Shown one piece after another: positions 21,345 to 29,138 of a stretch of 64,000 nt of DNA. The position numbers were made by a program, and so were the translations under genes. Position 1 is the first letter of the stretch. Every line of letters starts with the position of its first letter. A model generated the notes under the pieces. The model saw only the letters and a list, made by a program, of their open reading frames with translations. It was not told the DNA's origin and searched no databases. This stretch comes from Arthrobacter sp. AQ5-05 (lineage in GTDB: Bacteria > Actinomycetota > Actinomycetes > Actinomycetales > Micrococcaceae). Location: contig NZ_QMKQ01000004.1 in NCBI RefSeq assembly GCF_003287975.1, forward strand, positions 124,001 through 188,000, read 5' to 3'.

Positions 21345-21805
21345 TTGAAGAAGCTGCCCGACACCCGCTCGATTTCTCCCTTGGTCCGCCTCGATTTCAC
21401 CGACCAGGCGGCCTGGGAGCGCCTGCTTGCGGCCGTGGGGCAAGCGAGCGGGGAAGGGGTCGTGGCGAACCTGTCCCTCGTCGACGATCCGGCATTCGAA
21501 GAGGCGGTCCCGAAGCTCCTGCGCGCGGCGGTCGTCCCCAACCGGTTCGGCCCGATGGTGTTTTTTGCCGTTGGCCGGCGCAGCCCGGCCGACCGCGGGA
21601 CCCGGTCTTGGTGATCGACCTGATGGAAGGACGGCCGGAATTCCGGTGCGCGGCCTCGGAATGGTGGGCGGTGGAGAGCAACTTGAACATCGCCAACATG
21701 GATTGGGAGGGTTTCGTGCGCGCGTCCGACGCGTCAGGGGTCTTTCGGGGATTAGCCTGGCCATGCGACCGGGACCGCCGCGGTTGCGCGTGGCCGCGCG
21801 CGTGA
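21345..21805 (+). pseudogene. DUF6924-family gene interrupted by a one-base frameshift
   Basis: Reads as two pieces of one DUF6924-type protein. The first frame (from TTG 21345) gives KKLPDTRSISPLVRLDFTDQ, AWERLLAAV, VDDPAFEEAVPKLL and GPMVFFAVG, then a premature stop at 21612. The -1 frame continues with PVLVIDLMEGRPEF, SEWWAVESNLNIANMDWEGF and SGVFRGL, stopping at 21805. The switch lies between about 21560 and 21590, next to a T6 run; restoring one base would rejoin the frames. Either real decay or a homopolymer base-call error. Function unknown. Confidence 0.75.
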
Positions 21806-21871
21806 GGCCTTGGACACATTGAGCCGATCCACCCGGCGCATTTCCAGCCCGTTAAGAGACACTGATGGGTA

Positions 21872-22573
21872 ATGACTACTTTGATTGCGCTACAGGCCGC
21901 TGCCGCCGATCCCTCCGGCGGAAGCCTGATCACCCGATTCGCCGACTGGGCCGTGCACCTGATGGAGGTCATCGGGGCGCCCGGCGCCGCGCTGGCCATC
22001 GCGCTGGAGAACCTCTTTCCCCCGCTGCCCTCCGAGGTCATCCTGCCGCTTGCCGGATTCACCGCCAGCCGCGGGTCCTTCTCGCTGTTCGAGGCGCTGC
22101 TGTGGACCACGATCGGGTCGATCTTCGGCGCCTACGCGCTGTACTGGGTGGGCCGGGCACTGGGCCGCACGCGCACCCGCGCGATCTTCGGCTGGCTGCC
22201 GCTGGTGGACCTTCAGGACGTGGACAAGGTCGAGGGCTGGTTTGACCGCAACGGTTCCAAGGCCGTGTTCTTCGGCCGGATGATCCCGATCTTCCGCTCG
22301 CTGATATCCATCCCCGCCGGGGTCACCAAGATGAACCAGGCCAAGTTCCTGGGCCTGACCGCGGCCGGGTCGTTGATCTGGAACTCCATCTTCGTGCTCT
22401 CCGGGTACTACCTGGGGGAGAACTGGCACGTGGTGGAGACCTATGCCGGTATCTTCCAGAAGGTCGTGATCGTGGTGGTCGCCGCGCTGATCGTGCTCTG
22501 GGCCGTGCTCAAGGTCCGCAAGTCGAGGGCGAAGAAGAGCGCTGCCCTGCAGGACGCGGACGCCGCCAAGTAG
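21872..22573 (+). CDS. DedA-family membrane protein
   Basis: 233 residues with five or six membrane segments. DedA/SNARE-associated hallmarks: ALENLFPPLPSEVILPLAG (re-entrant loop with the conserved ExxxPxPSE), ALYWVGRALGR, FFGRMIPIFRSLISIPAG (conserved FxGRxxPxxRxxxxxPAG arginines) and the final basic tail KVRKSRAKKS. The family includes undecaprenyl-phosphate and phospholipid translocases and affects envelope homeostasis; the substrate here is not visible. A long terminator hairpin follows. Confidence 0.92.
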   Translation: MTTLIALQAAAADPSGGSLITRFADWAVHLMEVIGAPGAALAIALENLFPPLPSEVILPLAGFTASRGSFSLFEALLWTTIGSIFGAYALYWVGRALGRTRTRAIFGWLPLVDLQDVDKVEGWFDRNGSKAVFFGRMIPIFRSLISIPAGVTKMNQAKFLGLTAAGSLIWNSIFVLSGYYLGENWHVVETYAGIFQKVVIVVVAALIVLWAVLKVRKSRAKKSAALQDADAAK

Positions 22574-22597
22574 CCGCACCGCCGAACCGAGCCCTGG

Positions 22598-22659
22598 GCC
22601 CGGTCGCATTTCCCTGGTTTCGAGAAATACGAAGCAGGGGACGTGCGGCCGGGCTTTTT
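22598..22659 (+). terminator. Large rho-independent terminator of dedA
   Basis: GCCCGGTCGCA (22598-22608) pairs with TGCGGCCGGGC (22644-22654; one G-U), with an inner stem CCCTGGTTTCG / CGAAGCAGGG, followed directly by TTTTT (22655-22659). One of the strongest terminators in the window. Confidence 0.9.
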
Positions 22660-24818
22660 GCTGACCGGCGAGGGATGGCGAGCAGGCCCGTGCCTGAATG
22701 ATCCCCCCCCCCGGGTTCCTGGAGACAGCGGTCTCGTGCGGCCGGAGGCTGGCGACGTGGGTCAGGGAGAAACCGACCAAGAGGTCTCGAGGTCTCTGTG
22801 CGGTCCGAGAGCGGCGGGTCGTCGTAGGTGCCAACGCTGATTCCCGGGCGATCTTCTTTCAGGTTGCGGGGCTCGCCGAACCCGTGAGCGTGGCCGACAC
22901 CATGGCCGTAGAGACCCTGGACCCCTCGATCAACGGTTTCTCCTGCTGCCGCATGAACGATGCGACCATGGCCCAGGGCGTGAACCTCTTGGCTGCACGA
23001 TGGATCCTGGACGGGAATCGAGGCGGTGGCACCTATGCCGCCACCGGGGACCGCGGCCACTTGCTTGAACGGATGGACAGCGCGTTCATTGCCCAAGACA
23101 TCAAACCGCTGGTCAGTGAGGCGAATAGGCAGGCATTGATGCCGAGACGCAGGAACGGGAAGGTCCGCCGGCCACTGGCTGCCGACGCGCCCGAAAGGCG
23201 TGTCCGATCATGAAGACGACCCCTCGCCGACCCCCGAGCTGCGCAGCCCTACCAAGAACTACCGCAACGGCTGCGCACTGGACTCGGATGCCTTGTCCCC
23301 GAATCATGACGTCCCCGGGGGGAAGTCCGGAAACAAGGAATGCGGGGCAGCCGTGGCATCGGCAGGACCACCCCGGGAAGAATCTTCGGGGTTGGGGATT
23401 CCCGACCAACGGCGAGGCACTGGCCCACGGACTGTCTCCGTACAAAGCCGGCGAGACGCCGTATGGATCTGCTTCACCCTCCAATCGCAGGAGCCTTCCG
23501 ACGACTTCGGCGCGCGTCAAGCTTTCCAGGCCGGCCGGGGAATCTGTCTTCCTGGATTGTGGCGGGCGCGAGGATGGTGCCCATGCCGTCCTCAAGGGCC
23601 AGGATCGTCGCCTGAATTCGGAGCAGTGAGGCCGCCACCAGCGCCAAGGACTCGCCCCGCTGATGCGCAGCGTCCGGCGTCGTACCGTGCGCTGAGAGTC
23701 CGAAGAGGGCGCATGGGCACGTGGGGCGGGGGTTCCGCGAAGCGGTGACACGGCGATGTTACGCCGGCCGGAGGCCAAAGCCACTGATGATGCCCTGGGC
23801 CTGTTCGCTGTCACGGTGGAAACCAGTCCGGTTGGCCCCGCGAGGCGCTCCAGCTGCAAGCGGCGCCAGTTCACCCTGCCACAGCCGAGGAAAGCGTCAC
23901 GGATCGTGGCCGGGGCGGCGAAGGTGGCCTTCAGGGAGCTGGAATCGATCGGAGAAGTCAGGACTTGAGGTTGACGTGGCCGCACCGGGGCATCCGGCAC
24001 GATGGCGACCTTGGCGCTCCAAGACGGTGGCTCGGCGCAAAATGCCATGCGCGGGGCGCTGGAGCTGGCCGGTGGCACAGCCAAGCCGTTCCCGTACCTG
24101 TGGGGTGCGCAGCTTGGCCGGGGCACGGAGACTGGGCGGACGATGGCCCCGCCAGGCCGGCGAGAAGCCGCTGCTGTCCAAGGAAATCGACGGCACTCGC
24201 GCACCGCCGTATGGACACAACGCGGTGTAGGCGAACGACTGGCAACGCAAGCCGGCAGCGGACCTCGATGCGTGCGTGGTGTGTGTCCAGGGTTGACCGG
24301 GCCCCGCCGCCACACTGTTGGTTGGATCCAGGCGCCGCATGCCCATGGGCGGGGGCTGCGAGGCGGTGCGCGAAGACCTCCCGTCGGCCCGCGGCCGGCG
24401 AAGAAGGCCTGCAGCGCAGAGCCGGCTGCTCGGGGTGTTGGCTGCCGCCCGGCGGCGGATAGCCGAGCGCCTCGAAGACGTCGGTGGCAATGCGAATGCC
24501 GGTGTCCTCCCTGCCGCCGGGCCTCACAGAAGGCCATTGGCATGAATTGGCCATCGGTGAGGGTTCTGCCAGACCCCGACCCGGGTGGATGGAAATGCCA
24601 GACGGCCCGCGGCTTATGCGGAACGAGCTGTCGCAACAAGGCGTCTTGCCCTTCAAGGTGCGTGGCACAAATCGTTTCACCCTGTTTGGTGGCCGAGGCG
24701 ACAAGGAGACCGTCGACGGACCGAACCATTCTTCAAGCTGATTCAAGGACTGCTTGCCAGCTGACCACGGGGCGCTGAACGGTTGCGGCCGGAAGGATCG
24801 ACGACGTTGCCGGGAACG
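22660..24818. other. 2.1-kb stretch without a convincing gene
   Basis: Six-frame reading gives several long open frames (for example plus 22698-23213 and minus 23113-24729), but their products are Arg/Pro/Ser-rich, match no family, and hold no signal, membrane or catalytic motif. Local pieces look more protein-like (minus strand near 24.6-24.7 kb, VDGLLVASATKQGE; near 23.8-23.9 kb, GRVNWRRLQLERLAGP) but in interrupted frames, consistent with decayed genes. A C10 run is at 22703-22712. No transposase, tRNA or repeat boundary was found. Confidence 0.5.
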
Positions 24819-25076
24819 CTAGGCCAGTGAGAGGAAGAGCTTTTCCAGGTCGGCGCGGTCGGCTGTTGGGTCCTCGCTCTTCAGGCACTGCTCCAACCCG
24901 GTGGCGATGATGGAGAAGCCGGCGCGGTCGATGGCCTTGGAGGCCGCGGACAGCTGGGTGACGACCGTGCGGCAGTCGCTGCCTTCCTCGAGCATGCGAA
25001 TCACCGCGTTGAGCTGTCCTTGGGCGCGCTTGAGCCTGTTGATTGCGGGCTTCAGGGTGTCCGCTTCAAGTTCCAT
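24819..25076 (-). CDS. cstR: CstR-type persulfide-sensing repressor (CsoR/DUF156 family)
   Basis: 85-residue all-helical DNA-binding regulator. Two cysteines only: C35 (EEGSDCRTVVTQLSA) and C64 (LEQCLKS). The copper ligand His of CsoR, four residues before the second Cys, is Gly here, so this is the CstR branch, which forms di- or trisulfide cross-links with persulfides and leaves DNA, rather than the Cu(I) sensor branch. ATG 25076 was chosen over an upstream frame extension because GGAAGGAACC precedes it and the family starts here. It is divergent from the Cys-rich gene, with two GC-core palindromes between them, so autoregulation is likely. Confidence 0.9.
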   Translation of the reverse strand: MELEADTLKPAINRLKRAQGQLNAVIRMLEEGSDCRTVVTQLSAASKAIDRAGFSIIATGLEQCLKSEDPTADRADLEKLFLSLA

Positions 25077-25113
25077 GGTGGGTTCCTTCCGGGTGCTGGC
25101 TTTCTCCAAGTGT

Positions 25114-25127
25114 ATACCCCCGGGGGT
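25114..25127. promoter_or_regulatory. CstR operator-like site 1
   Basis: ATACCCCCGGGGGT: one complete half-site and a shortened right half (GGGGGTTT instead of GGGGGTAT). It lies 37 nt upstream of the cstR start, overlapping the likely -10 (TATACA on the minus strand). Inferred autoregulatory site. Confidence 0.7.
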
Positions 25128-25155
25128 TTCTTTGGGTGTCGACACAGCCAATTCC

Positions 25156-25175
25156 ACATACCCCCGGGGGTATGT
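25156..25175. promoter_or_regulatory. CstR operator-like site 2 (perfect palindrome)
   Basis: ACATACCCCCGGGGGTATGT is a perfect 20-nt palindrome with the GC core flanked by AT ends typical of CsoR/CstR operators. It lies 64 nt upstream of the Cys-rich protein start, just before a possible -10 (CATACT, 25178-25183). Confidence 0.85.
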
Positions 25176-25239
25176 GCCATACTTGAGCCCAGGGGGGTGG
25201 TCACGCCCCCTCGATCACCTAAGACCGAAAGAGAACCAC

Positions 25240-25416
25240 ATGTGCCGAACGACCAAATGCCGCAAGTGCCAGAAGACCACCTGGGCCGGATGCGGCCAGC
25301 ACGTCAAGCAGGTCATGGCCAATGTGCCGCGCAGTGAACGCTGCTCCTGCGATCCAAATGCCCCGAAAGCACCCAGCAGCGAAGGCGGGTTCTTCGCGCG
25401 CCTCTTTGGCCGCTAG
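25240..25416 (+). CDS. Small six-cysteine protein in the persulfide locus
   Basis: 58 residues: C2, C7, C10, C18, C35 and C37. The N-terminal KCRKCQKTTWAGCGQHV resembles a small family often found encoded beside CstR/CsoR-type repressors in actinobacteria; the C-terminal tail GGFFARLFGR is amphipathic. It could be a zinc-ribbon or a sulfane-sulfur/metal carrier; there is no experimental role I know of. It has its own operator upstream and a strong terminator 23 nt after the stop, so it can be made as a separate short transcript. Ribosome site AAGAGAA. Confidence 0.85.
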   Translation: MCRTTKCRKCQKTTWAGCGQHVKQVMANVPRSERCSCDPNAPKAPSSEGGFFARLFGR

Positions 25417-25438
25417 GCCCGGCCGCTCCGTGCCGTGC

Positions 25439-25479
25439 GGCGGTCGGCGCCAGCTTGAATGGTGCCGACCGCCCTTTTT
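25439..25479 (+). terminator. Rho-independent terminator of the Cys-rich gene
   Basis: GGCGGTCGGCGCC (25439-25451) pairs with GGTGCCGACCGCC (25461-25473; one G-U), followed by CTTTTTG. It separates the small gene from the downstream persulfide operon promoter. Confidence 0.9.
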
Positions 25480-25517
25480 GCAGGGCAAACGATCCCGGGT
25501 ACCGGGCAATGGATGAC

Positions 25518-25546
25518 TTGACGCATACCCCCAGGGGTATTATTGT
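25518..25546 (+). promoter_or_regulatory. Promoter of the cstB operon with operator inside the spacer
   Basis: TTGACG (-35, 25518-25523) and TATTGT (-10, 25541-25546) are separated by exactly 17 nt. The palindrome ATACCCCCAGGGGTAT (25525-25540) fills that spacer, so a bound repressor would exclude RNA polymerase. Confidence 0.8.
25525..25540. promoter_or_regulatory. CstR operator-like site 3
   Basis: ATACCCCCAGGGGTAT, identical to site 4 which begins 36 nt downstream. It is located between the -35 and -10 boxes of the cstB promoter. Confidence 0.85.
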
Positions 25547-25560
25547 TTGAAGTGGAGCTG

Positions 25561-25576
25561 ATACCCCCAGGGGTAT
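25561..25576. promoter_or_regulatory. CstR operator-like site 4
   Basis: Second exact copy of ATACCCCCAGGGGTAT, in the untranslated leader about 15 nt after the expected transcript start and 34 nt before the cstB-like ATG. The 36-nt start-to-start spacing is near 3.5 helical turns. Confidence 0.85.
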
Positions 25577-25609
25577 GAAGCGCAAGCAGACCAACAACAA
25601 GGAGAACCA

Positions 25610-27007
25610 ATGCTTCTCGAACGCATCTATGACGAGGACCTCGCACAGGCCAGCTACCTCATTGGCTGCCAGGCCAAGGGCGAGGCCGTCGTGGTGGACG
25701 CCCGCCGCGACATCCAGGTGTACCAGGATCTTGCCGCAAAAAACGGCATGGAGATTGTCGCAGTCACCGAAACCCATATCCACGCGGACTACCTTTCGGG
25801 AACCCGGGAGCTGGCCGCGGCAACCGGTGCAAAGATCTTCGTCTCGGGCGAGGGCGGGACGGACTGGCAGTACGAGTTCGAGGCCGAACGCCTCCTCGAC
25901 CAGTCCACCATCACCCTGGGCAACATCACCGTCACCGCCCTGCACACCCCCGGACACACCCCCGAACACCTTTCCTTCCTGGTCACCGACGGCGCCTTCA
26001 GCGACAAGCCCGGCTTCCTGCTCTCGGGCGACTTCGTCTTCTCCGGCGACCTGGGCCGCCCGGACCTGCTCGACGAGGCCGCTGGCGGAATCGACACCCG
26101 CTTCGCCGGGGCCCACGACCTGTTCACTTCCCTGAAGGAAAAGTTCCTGACCCTGCCCGACTACGTGCAGGTTTACCCGGGCCACGGCGCCGGCAGCGCC
26201 TGCGGCAAGGCGCTGGGCGCGATCCCGTCCTCCACGGTCGGGTACGAACGCAACTTTGCCTGGTGGGGCCCCTACCTGGAGCCAAACGACGAGGCCGGTT
26301 TCGTCGAGGCCCTACTTGACGGGCAGCCCGACGCCCACGCCTACTTCGGCCGCATGAAGCGCGAAAACCGCCAGGGCCCGGCCGTCCTGGGCGATCGTGC
26401 ACCGCTGGCCGAGCTGGCCACCGGGGATGTCGCCGCCGCCCTGGCCGCCGACGAAATCGGCGTGGTCGACACCCGCCACCACACCCTGGTCCACGAGGGC
26501 ACCGCCGCCGGGGCACTGAACATCCCCGCCGGGACCAAGGCCGCCAGCTACGGTGCCTGGGCCGTGGACCCGGAAACGGACCAGCGCCCGCTGGTGCTCT
26601 TGGCTCCGGACAGCGAGAGCGCCACCGAGATGTGGGACCACCTCATCCGTGTGGGCATAGACAAGGTTGCCGGATACATCACGTCCCTGGACGGCCTGCC
26701 GGTCTACGTGCCTCGCACGATCTCCCCTGCCGAGCTGGCAGGGTTCGATGCCACCCTGCTGCTGGATGTGCGCAACAAGACCGAGCACGCCGCCGGGCAC
26801 GTGCCGGGTTCCGAGCAGCTCAGCGCCGGCCGCGTGCTCTGGAACACCGACAACCTTCCATCCGACGGCGTGATCGTGAGCTACTGCCAGTCCGGGGTGC
26901 GCAACTCCGTGGCTGCCTCCGCCCTGCGCCGTGCCGGGTTCGACATCGTCGAGGTCGAGGGCAGCTACGCCGGATGGGCCAACTGGAAGCAGCTGCAGGA
27001 CGCCTAG
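25610..27007 (+). CDS. cstB: CstB-like persulfide dioxygenase - rhodanese fusion
   Basis: 465 residues. An N-terminal metallo-beta-lactamase persulfide dioxygenase domain (1 to about 230) has the metal site H56-x-H58-x-D60 (THIHADYLSG), H116 (HTPGHTPEH), D147 (FSGDLGRPDLL) and H192 (YPGHGAGSACG). A first rhodanese domain (about 280-360) lacks the catalytic Cys (LLAPDSES) and is a pseudo-domain. A second rhodanese domain (about 375-465) carries the active Cys C426 (SYCQSGVRNS). The same three-module order occurs in S. aureus CstB, which oxidises low-molecular-weight persulfides to thiosulfate and sulfite products. It is first gene of the operon under two CstR-type operators. Confidence 0.92.
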   Translation: MLLERIYDEDLAQASYLIGCQAKGEAVVVDARRDIQVYQDLAAKNGMEIVAVTETHIHADYLSGTRELAAATGAKIFVSGEGGTDWQYEFEAERLLDQSTITLGNITVTALHTPGHTPEHLSFLVTDGAFSDKPGFLLSGDFVFSGDLGRPDLLDEAAGGIDTRFAGAHDLFTSLKEKFLTLPDYVQVYPGHGAGSACGKALGAIPSSTVGYERNFAWWGPYLEPNDEAGFVEALLDGQPDAHAYFGRMKRENRQGPAVLGDRAPLAELATGDVAAALAADEIGVVDTRHHTLVHEGTAAGALNIPAGTKAASYGAWAVDPETDQRPLVLLAPDSESATEMWDHLIRVGIDKVAGYITSLDGLPVYVPRTISPAELAGFDATLLLDVRNKTEHAAGHVPGSEQLSAGRVLWNTDNLPSDGVIVSYCQSGVRNSVAASALRRAGFDIVEVEGSYAGWANWKQLQDA

Positions 27008-27050
27008 CGTTCTCCACCGCCCATCCCTCCCCCATAAATTCCACCTATTC

Positions 27051-27086
27051 CCGGTCCCGCATCCCCCTTTCCGGATGCGGGACCGG
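27051..27086 (+). other. Perfect 14-bp intercistronic hairpin
   Basis: CCGGTCCCGCATCC (27051-27064) pairs exactly with GGATGCGGGACCGG (27073-27086) over an 8-nt loop. No U-tract follows and the next gene starts 37 nt later, so it looks like an RNA-processing or 3'-end-stabilising element (or partial attenuator) rather than a full terminator. Confidence 0.75.
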
Positions 27087-27122
27087 CCGGGCGCCATGCC
27101 CGGCAGAAAGGGCCCACAAGCC

Positions 27123-27707
27123 ATGAACCCCATTCCCCAGACCACCAGCCCCGAAGAACTCAAGGACTGGATCGCCACCGGCTCCGACGTCGTGGTGCTT
27201 GACGTGCGCTCCGCCGCCGAATTCGAATCCCTGCACATCTCGGGCTCCTACAACGTCCCCCTCCCGTTGTTGGCCGAACACACCGAGGAACTTGCTTCGA
27301 AGCTCGACACCAAGGTGGTGCTGGTCTGCCAATCCGGCGTGCGCGCCACCGAAGCCAAGACAAACCTCGCGTCGGTCGGATTCGGCAACGCCCACGTCCT
27401 GGCCGGCGGCGTCCCCGCCTACAAGCAGGCCGGCGGCCGGACCGTTGAAGGTTCCAAGCGCTGGGACCTGGAACGCCAGGTGCGCATGGCCGCCGGTTCC
27501 CTGGTGATCGCCGGACTGGCCGGGGGCAAGTTCCTCTCCCCGCAGATCCGCACCGTTGCCGGGGTCATCGGGGCGGGACTGACCTTCTCCGCGGCCACCA
27601 ACACCTGCGCCATGGGCAAGGCCCTGGCCAAGATGCCGTGGAACAAGACCGGCAACGAACCGACCCGCGCGTCGGTCCTCGCCCAGCTTCCGCCCAAGAA
27701 GTCCTAG
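27123..27707 (+). CDS. Rhodanese with C-terminal membrane hairpin (YgaP-like)
   Basis: 194 residues. N-terminal rhodanese domain (about 5-110) with active cysteine C69 (LVCQSGVRAT). The C-terminal part (about 118-165) has two hydrophobic segments (MAAGSLVIAGLAGGKFLS and VAGVIGAGLTFSAATNTCAMG), a DUF2892-like membrane anchor. This matches YgaP, a membrane sulfurtransferase. ATG 27123 has AAAGGG upstream. It likely moves sulfane sulfur at the membrane for the upstream dioxygenase. Second gene of the persulfide operon. Confidence 0.88.
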   Translation: MNPIPQTTSPEELKDWIATGSDVVVLDVRSAAEFESLHISGSYNVPLPLLAEHTEELASKLDTKVVLVCQSGVRATEAKTNLASVGFGNAHVLAGGVPAYKQAGGRTVEGSKRWDLERQVRMAAGSLVIAGLAGGKFLSPQIRTVAGVIGAGLTFSAATNTCAMGKALAKMPWNKTGNEPTRASVLAQLPPKKS

Positions 27708-27714
27708 CACACAC

Positions 27715-27784
27715 CCGGTTGGCCCGCCGCCAACCGGATTCCTCCCGGTTTCCGGGCCCGGGTCGCGTTGATCCGGGCCCGGAA
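27715..27784 (+). other. Two consecutive perfect hairpins between rhodanese genes
   Basis: CCGGTTGG / CCAACCGG (27715-27737) and TTCCGGGCCCGG / CCGGGCCCGGAA (27750-27784) are both perfect stems. Neither ends in a U-tract. Together with the hairpin at 27051 they segment the operon mRNA. Confidence 0.75.
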
Positions 27785-27827
27785 GGCACCCACATACCGC
27801 TTGAACACGCCCCCGAAGGAGCAGACC

Positions 27828-28124
27828 ATGCCCGAAATCACCATCACCGACACCGACCAGCGACGCGCCACGGACCAGCTCATTGACGTCCGCGAAGACT
27901 TCGAAATCACCGAGGGCATGATCCCCGAAGCCATCCACATCCCCATGGGCGAGCTCAACACCCGCCTGGGCGAGATCGACCGGACCCGCCCCGTCATCGT
28001 CATCTGCCGCAGCGGCAACCGCAGCGCCCGTGTCGCCGATGCCCTCACCGGGGCCGGATTCACCGCCGACACCATGGCCGGCGGCATGACCGCCTGGCAA
28101 CGCGCCGGCCTGCCCGTCACCTAA
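27828..28124 (+). CDS. Single-domain rhodanese
   Basis: 98-residue sulfurtransferase. One rhodanese domain with active C60 in the loop CRSGNRS, preceded by the DVRED acidic motif and followed by GGMTAWQRAGLP. It is cytoplasmic with no anchor. AAGGAG lies 7 nt before ATG 27828. The R-S-G-N-R-S active loop is of the GlpE/PspE type and could pass persulfide sulfur to cyanide, thiols or the CstB-like protein. Third gene of the persulfide operon. Confidence 0.9.
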   Translation: MPEITITDTDQRRATDQLIDVREDFEITEGMIPEAIHIPMGELNTRLGEIDRTRPVIVICRSGNRSARVADALTGAGFTADTMAGGMTAWQRAGLPVT

Positions 28125-28186
28125 AGCCACGCACCGGCGCCACCCCGCACGCACTCCTCCCTTCCTCCCCAGACAAGGCCCCTTCC

Positions 28187-29083
28187 ATGACCCTCACCCT
28201 CGTACTGACCCTCCTGTTTTCGGTGCTGATCGGGCTCTCGCTCGGCCTGCTCGGCGGGGGCGGGTCCATCCTCACCGTCCCGATCCTCACCTACGTTGCA
28301 GGCATGAACCCCAAGGAAGCCATCGCCGCCTCGCTCTTCGTCGTCGGCGCGACCTCCGCCGTCAGTGCGGTGACCCACGCCCGCAAGAAGCGCGTCAAAT
28401 GGCGCACCGGGCTCGTCTTCGGGGCCGCCGGCATGGCCGGGGCCTTCGGCGGCGGCCTCCTGGGGGGCCATATTCCCGGAACGATCCTCATGATCGCGTT
28501 TGCCCTCATGATGGTCGCCACCTCCCTGGCCATGATCCGCGGCCGCAAGGACCGCACCACCGTGGCCCACGACGGTGAACTCCCCGTGCTCAAGGTCATC
28601 CTCGAGGGCCTGGTCGTGGGCCTGGTCACCGGGCTCGTCGGCGCCGGCGGCGGTTTCCTCGTCGTTCCGGCACTCGCCCTGCTCGGTGGCTTGTCGATGC
28701 CCGTCGCGGTCGGCACCTCGCTGGTGGTTATCGCCATGAAGTCCTTCGCCGGACTTGGCGGCTACCTCACCACCGTCTCCCTGGACTGGGCATTGGTCGG
28801 CGGGGTCACGGCCGCCGCGATCCTTGGTTCCTTCCTCGGCGCCCGGCTGGCCGGACGGATCCCCGAAGCGGCCCTGCGCAAGGGCTTTGGCTTCTTCGTC
28901 CTGGCCATGGGCGTCTTCGTCCTCGTCCAGGAACTGCCCTCCCCGGCCAACCTCATCCTGGGCATCACCGCCGGCGCAGCCGCGGCGGTTGCGGCGCTGT
29001 GCTGGTTCGTGATCCCCGCCTGCCCCCTGCGGCGCAAATCGCCCACACCCCCTGCCGCCAACATGGCAACCGAAGCCCGCTAG
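28187..29083 (+). CDS. TauE/SafE sulfite exporter family protein
   Basis: 298 residues with about eight membrane helices. TauE/SafE signatures: LGLLGGGGSILTVPIL and its repeat GLVGAGGGFLVVPAL (the two inverted repeats, each with the glycine-rich turn). In cst-type loci such proteins are thought to export sulfite or related sulfur anions formed by the dioxygenase. Fourth gene of the operon, 62 nt after the rhodanese. Confidence 0.92.
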   Translation: MTLTLVLTLLFSVLIGLSLGLLGGGGSILTVPILTYVAGMNPKEAIAASLFVVGATSAVSAVTHARKKRVKWRTGLVFGAAGMAGAFGGGLLGGHIPGTILMIAFALMMVATSLAMIRGRKDRTTVAHDGELPVLKVILEGLVVGLVTGLVGAGGGFLVVPALALLGGLSMPVAVGTSLVVIAMKSFAGLGGYLTTVSLDWALVGGVTAAAILGSFLGARLAGRIPEAALRKGFGFFVLAMGVFVLVQELPSPANLILGITAGAAAAVAALCWFVIPACPLRRKSPTPPAANMATEAR

Positions 29084-29138
29084 TCTCCGGCTCCCCGCCG
29101 TGTTGCCCCTCCCGCCCCGGCACCCCTGGAGTCCGCGC

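Noticed and set aside
21558-21570. Programmed -1 frameshift at the T6 tract of the DUF6924 gene
   Set aside because: The run (G TTT TTT G) does not fit the canonical X XXY YYZ heptamer in the reading frame, and no downstream stimulatory hairpin was evident; simple indel is more likely.
23113-24729. 538-codon minus-strand frame in the gene-poor zone
   Set aside because: Arg/Pro/Ser-rich translation without domain, membrane or signal features; long open frames are expected by chance at this GC content.
24819-25076. CsoR copper sensor
   Set aside because: The copper-binding His of the C-H-C set is replaced by Gly, leaving two Cys as in CstR; neighbours are persulfide genes, not copper exporters.
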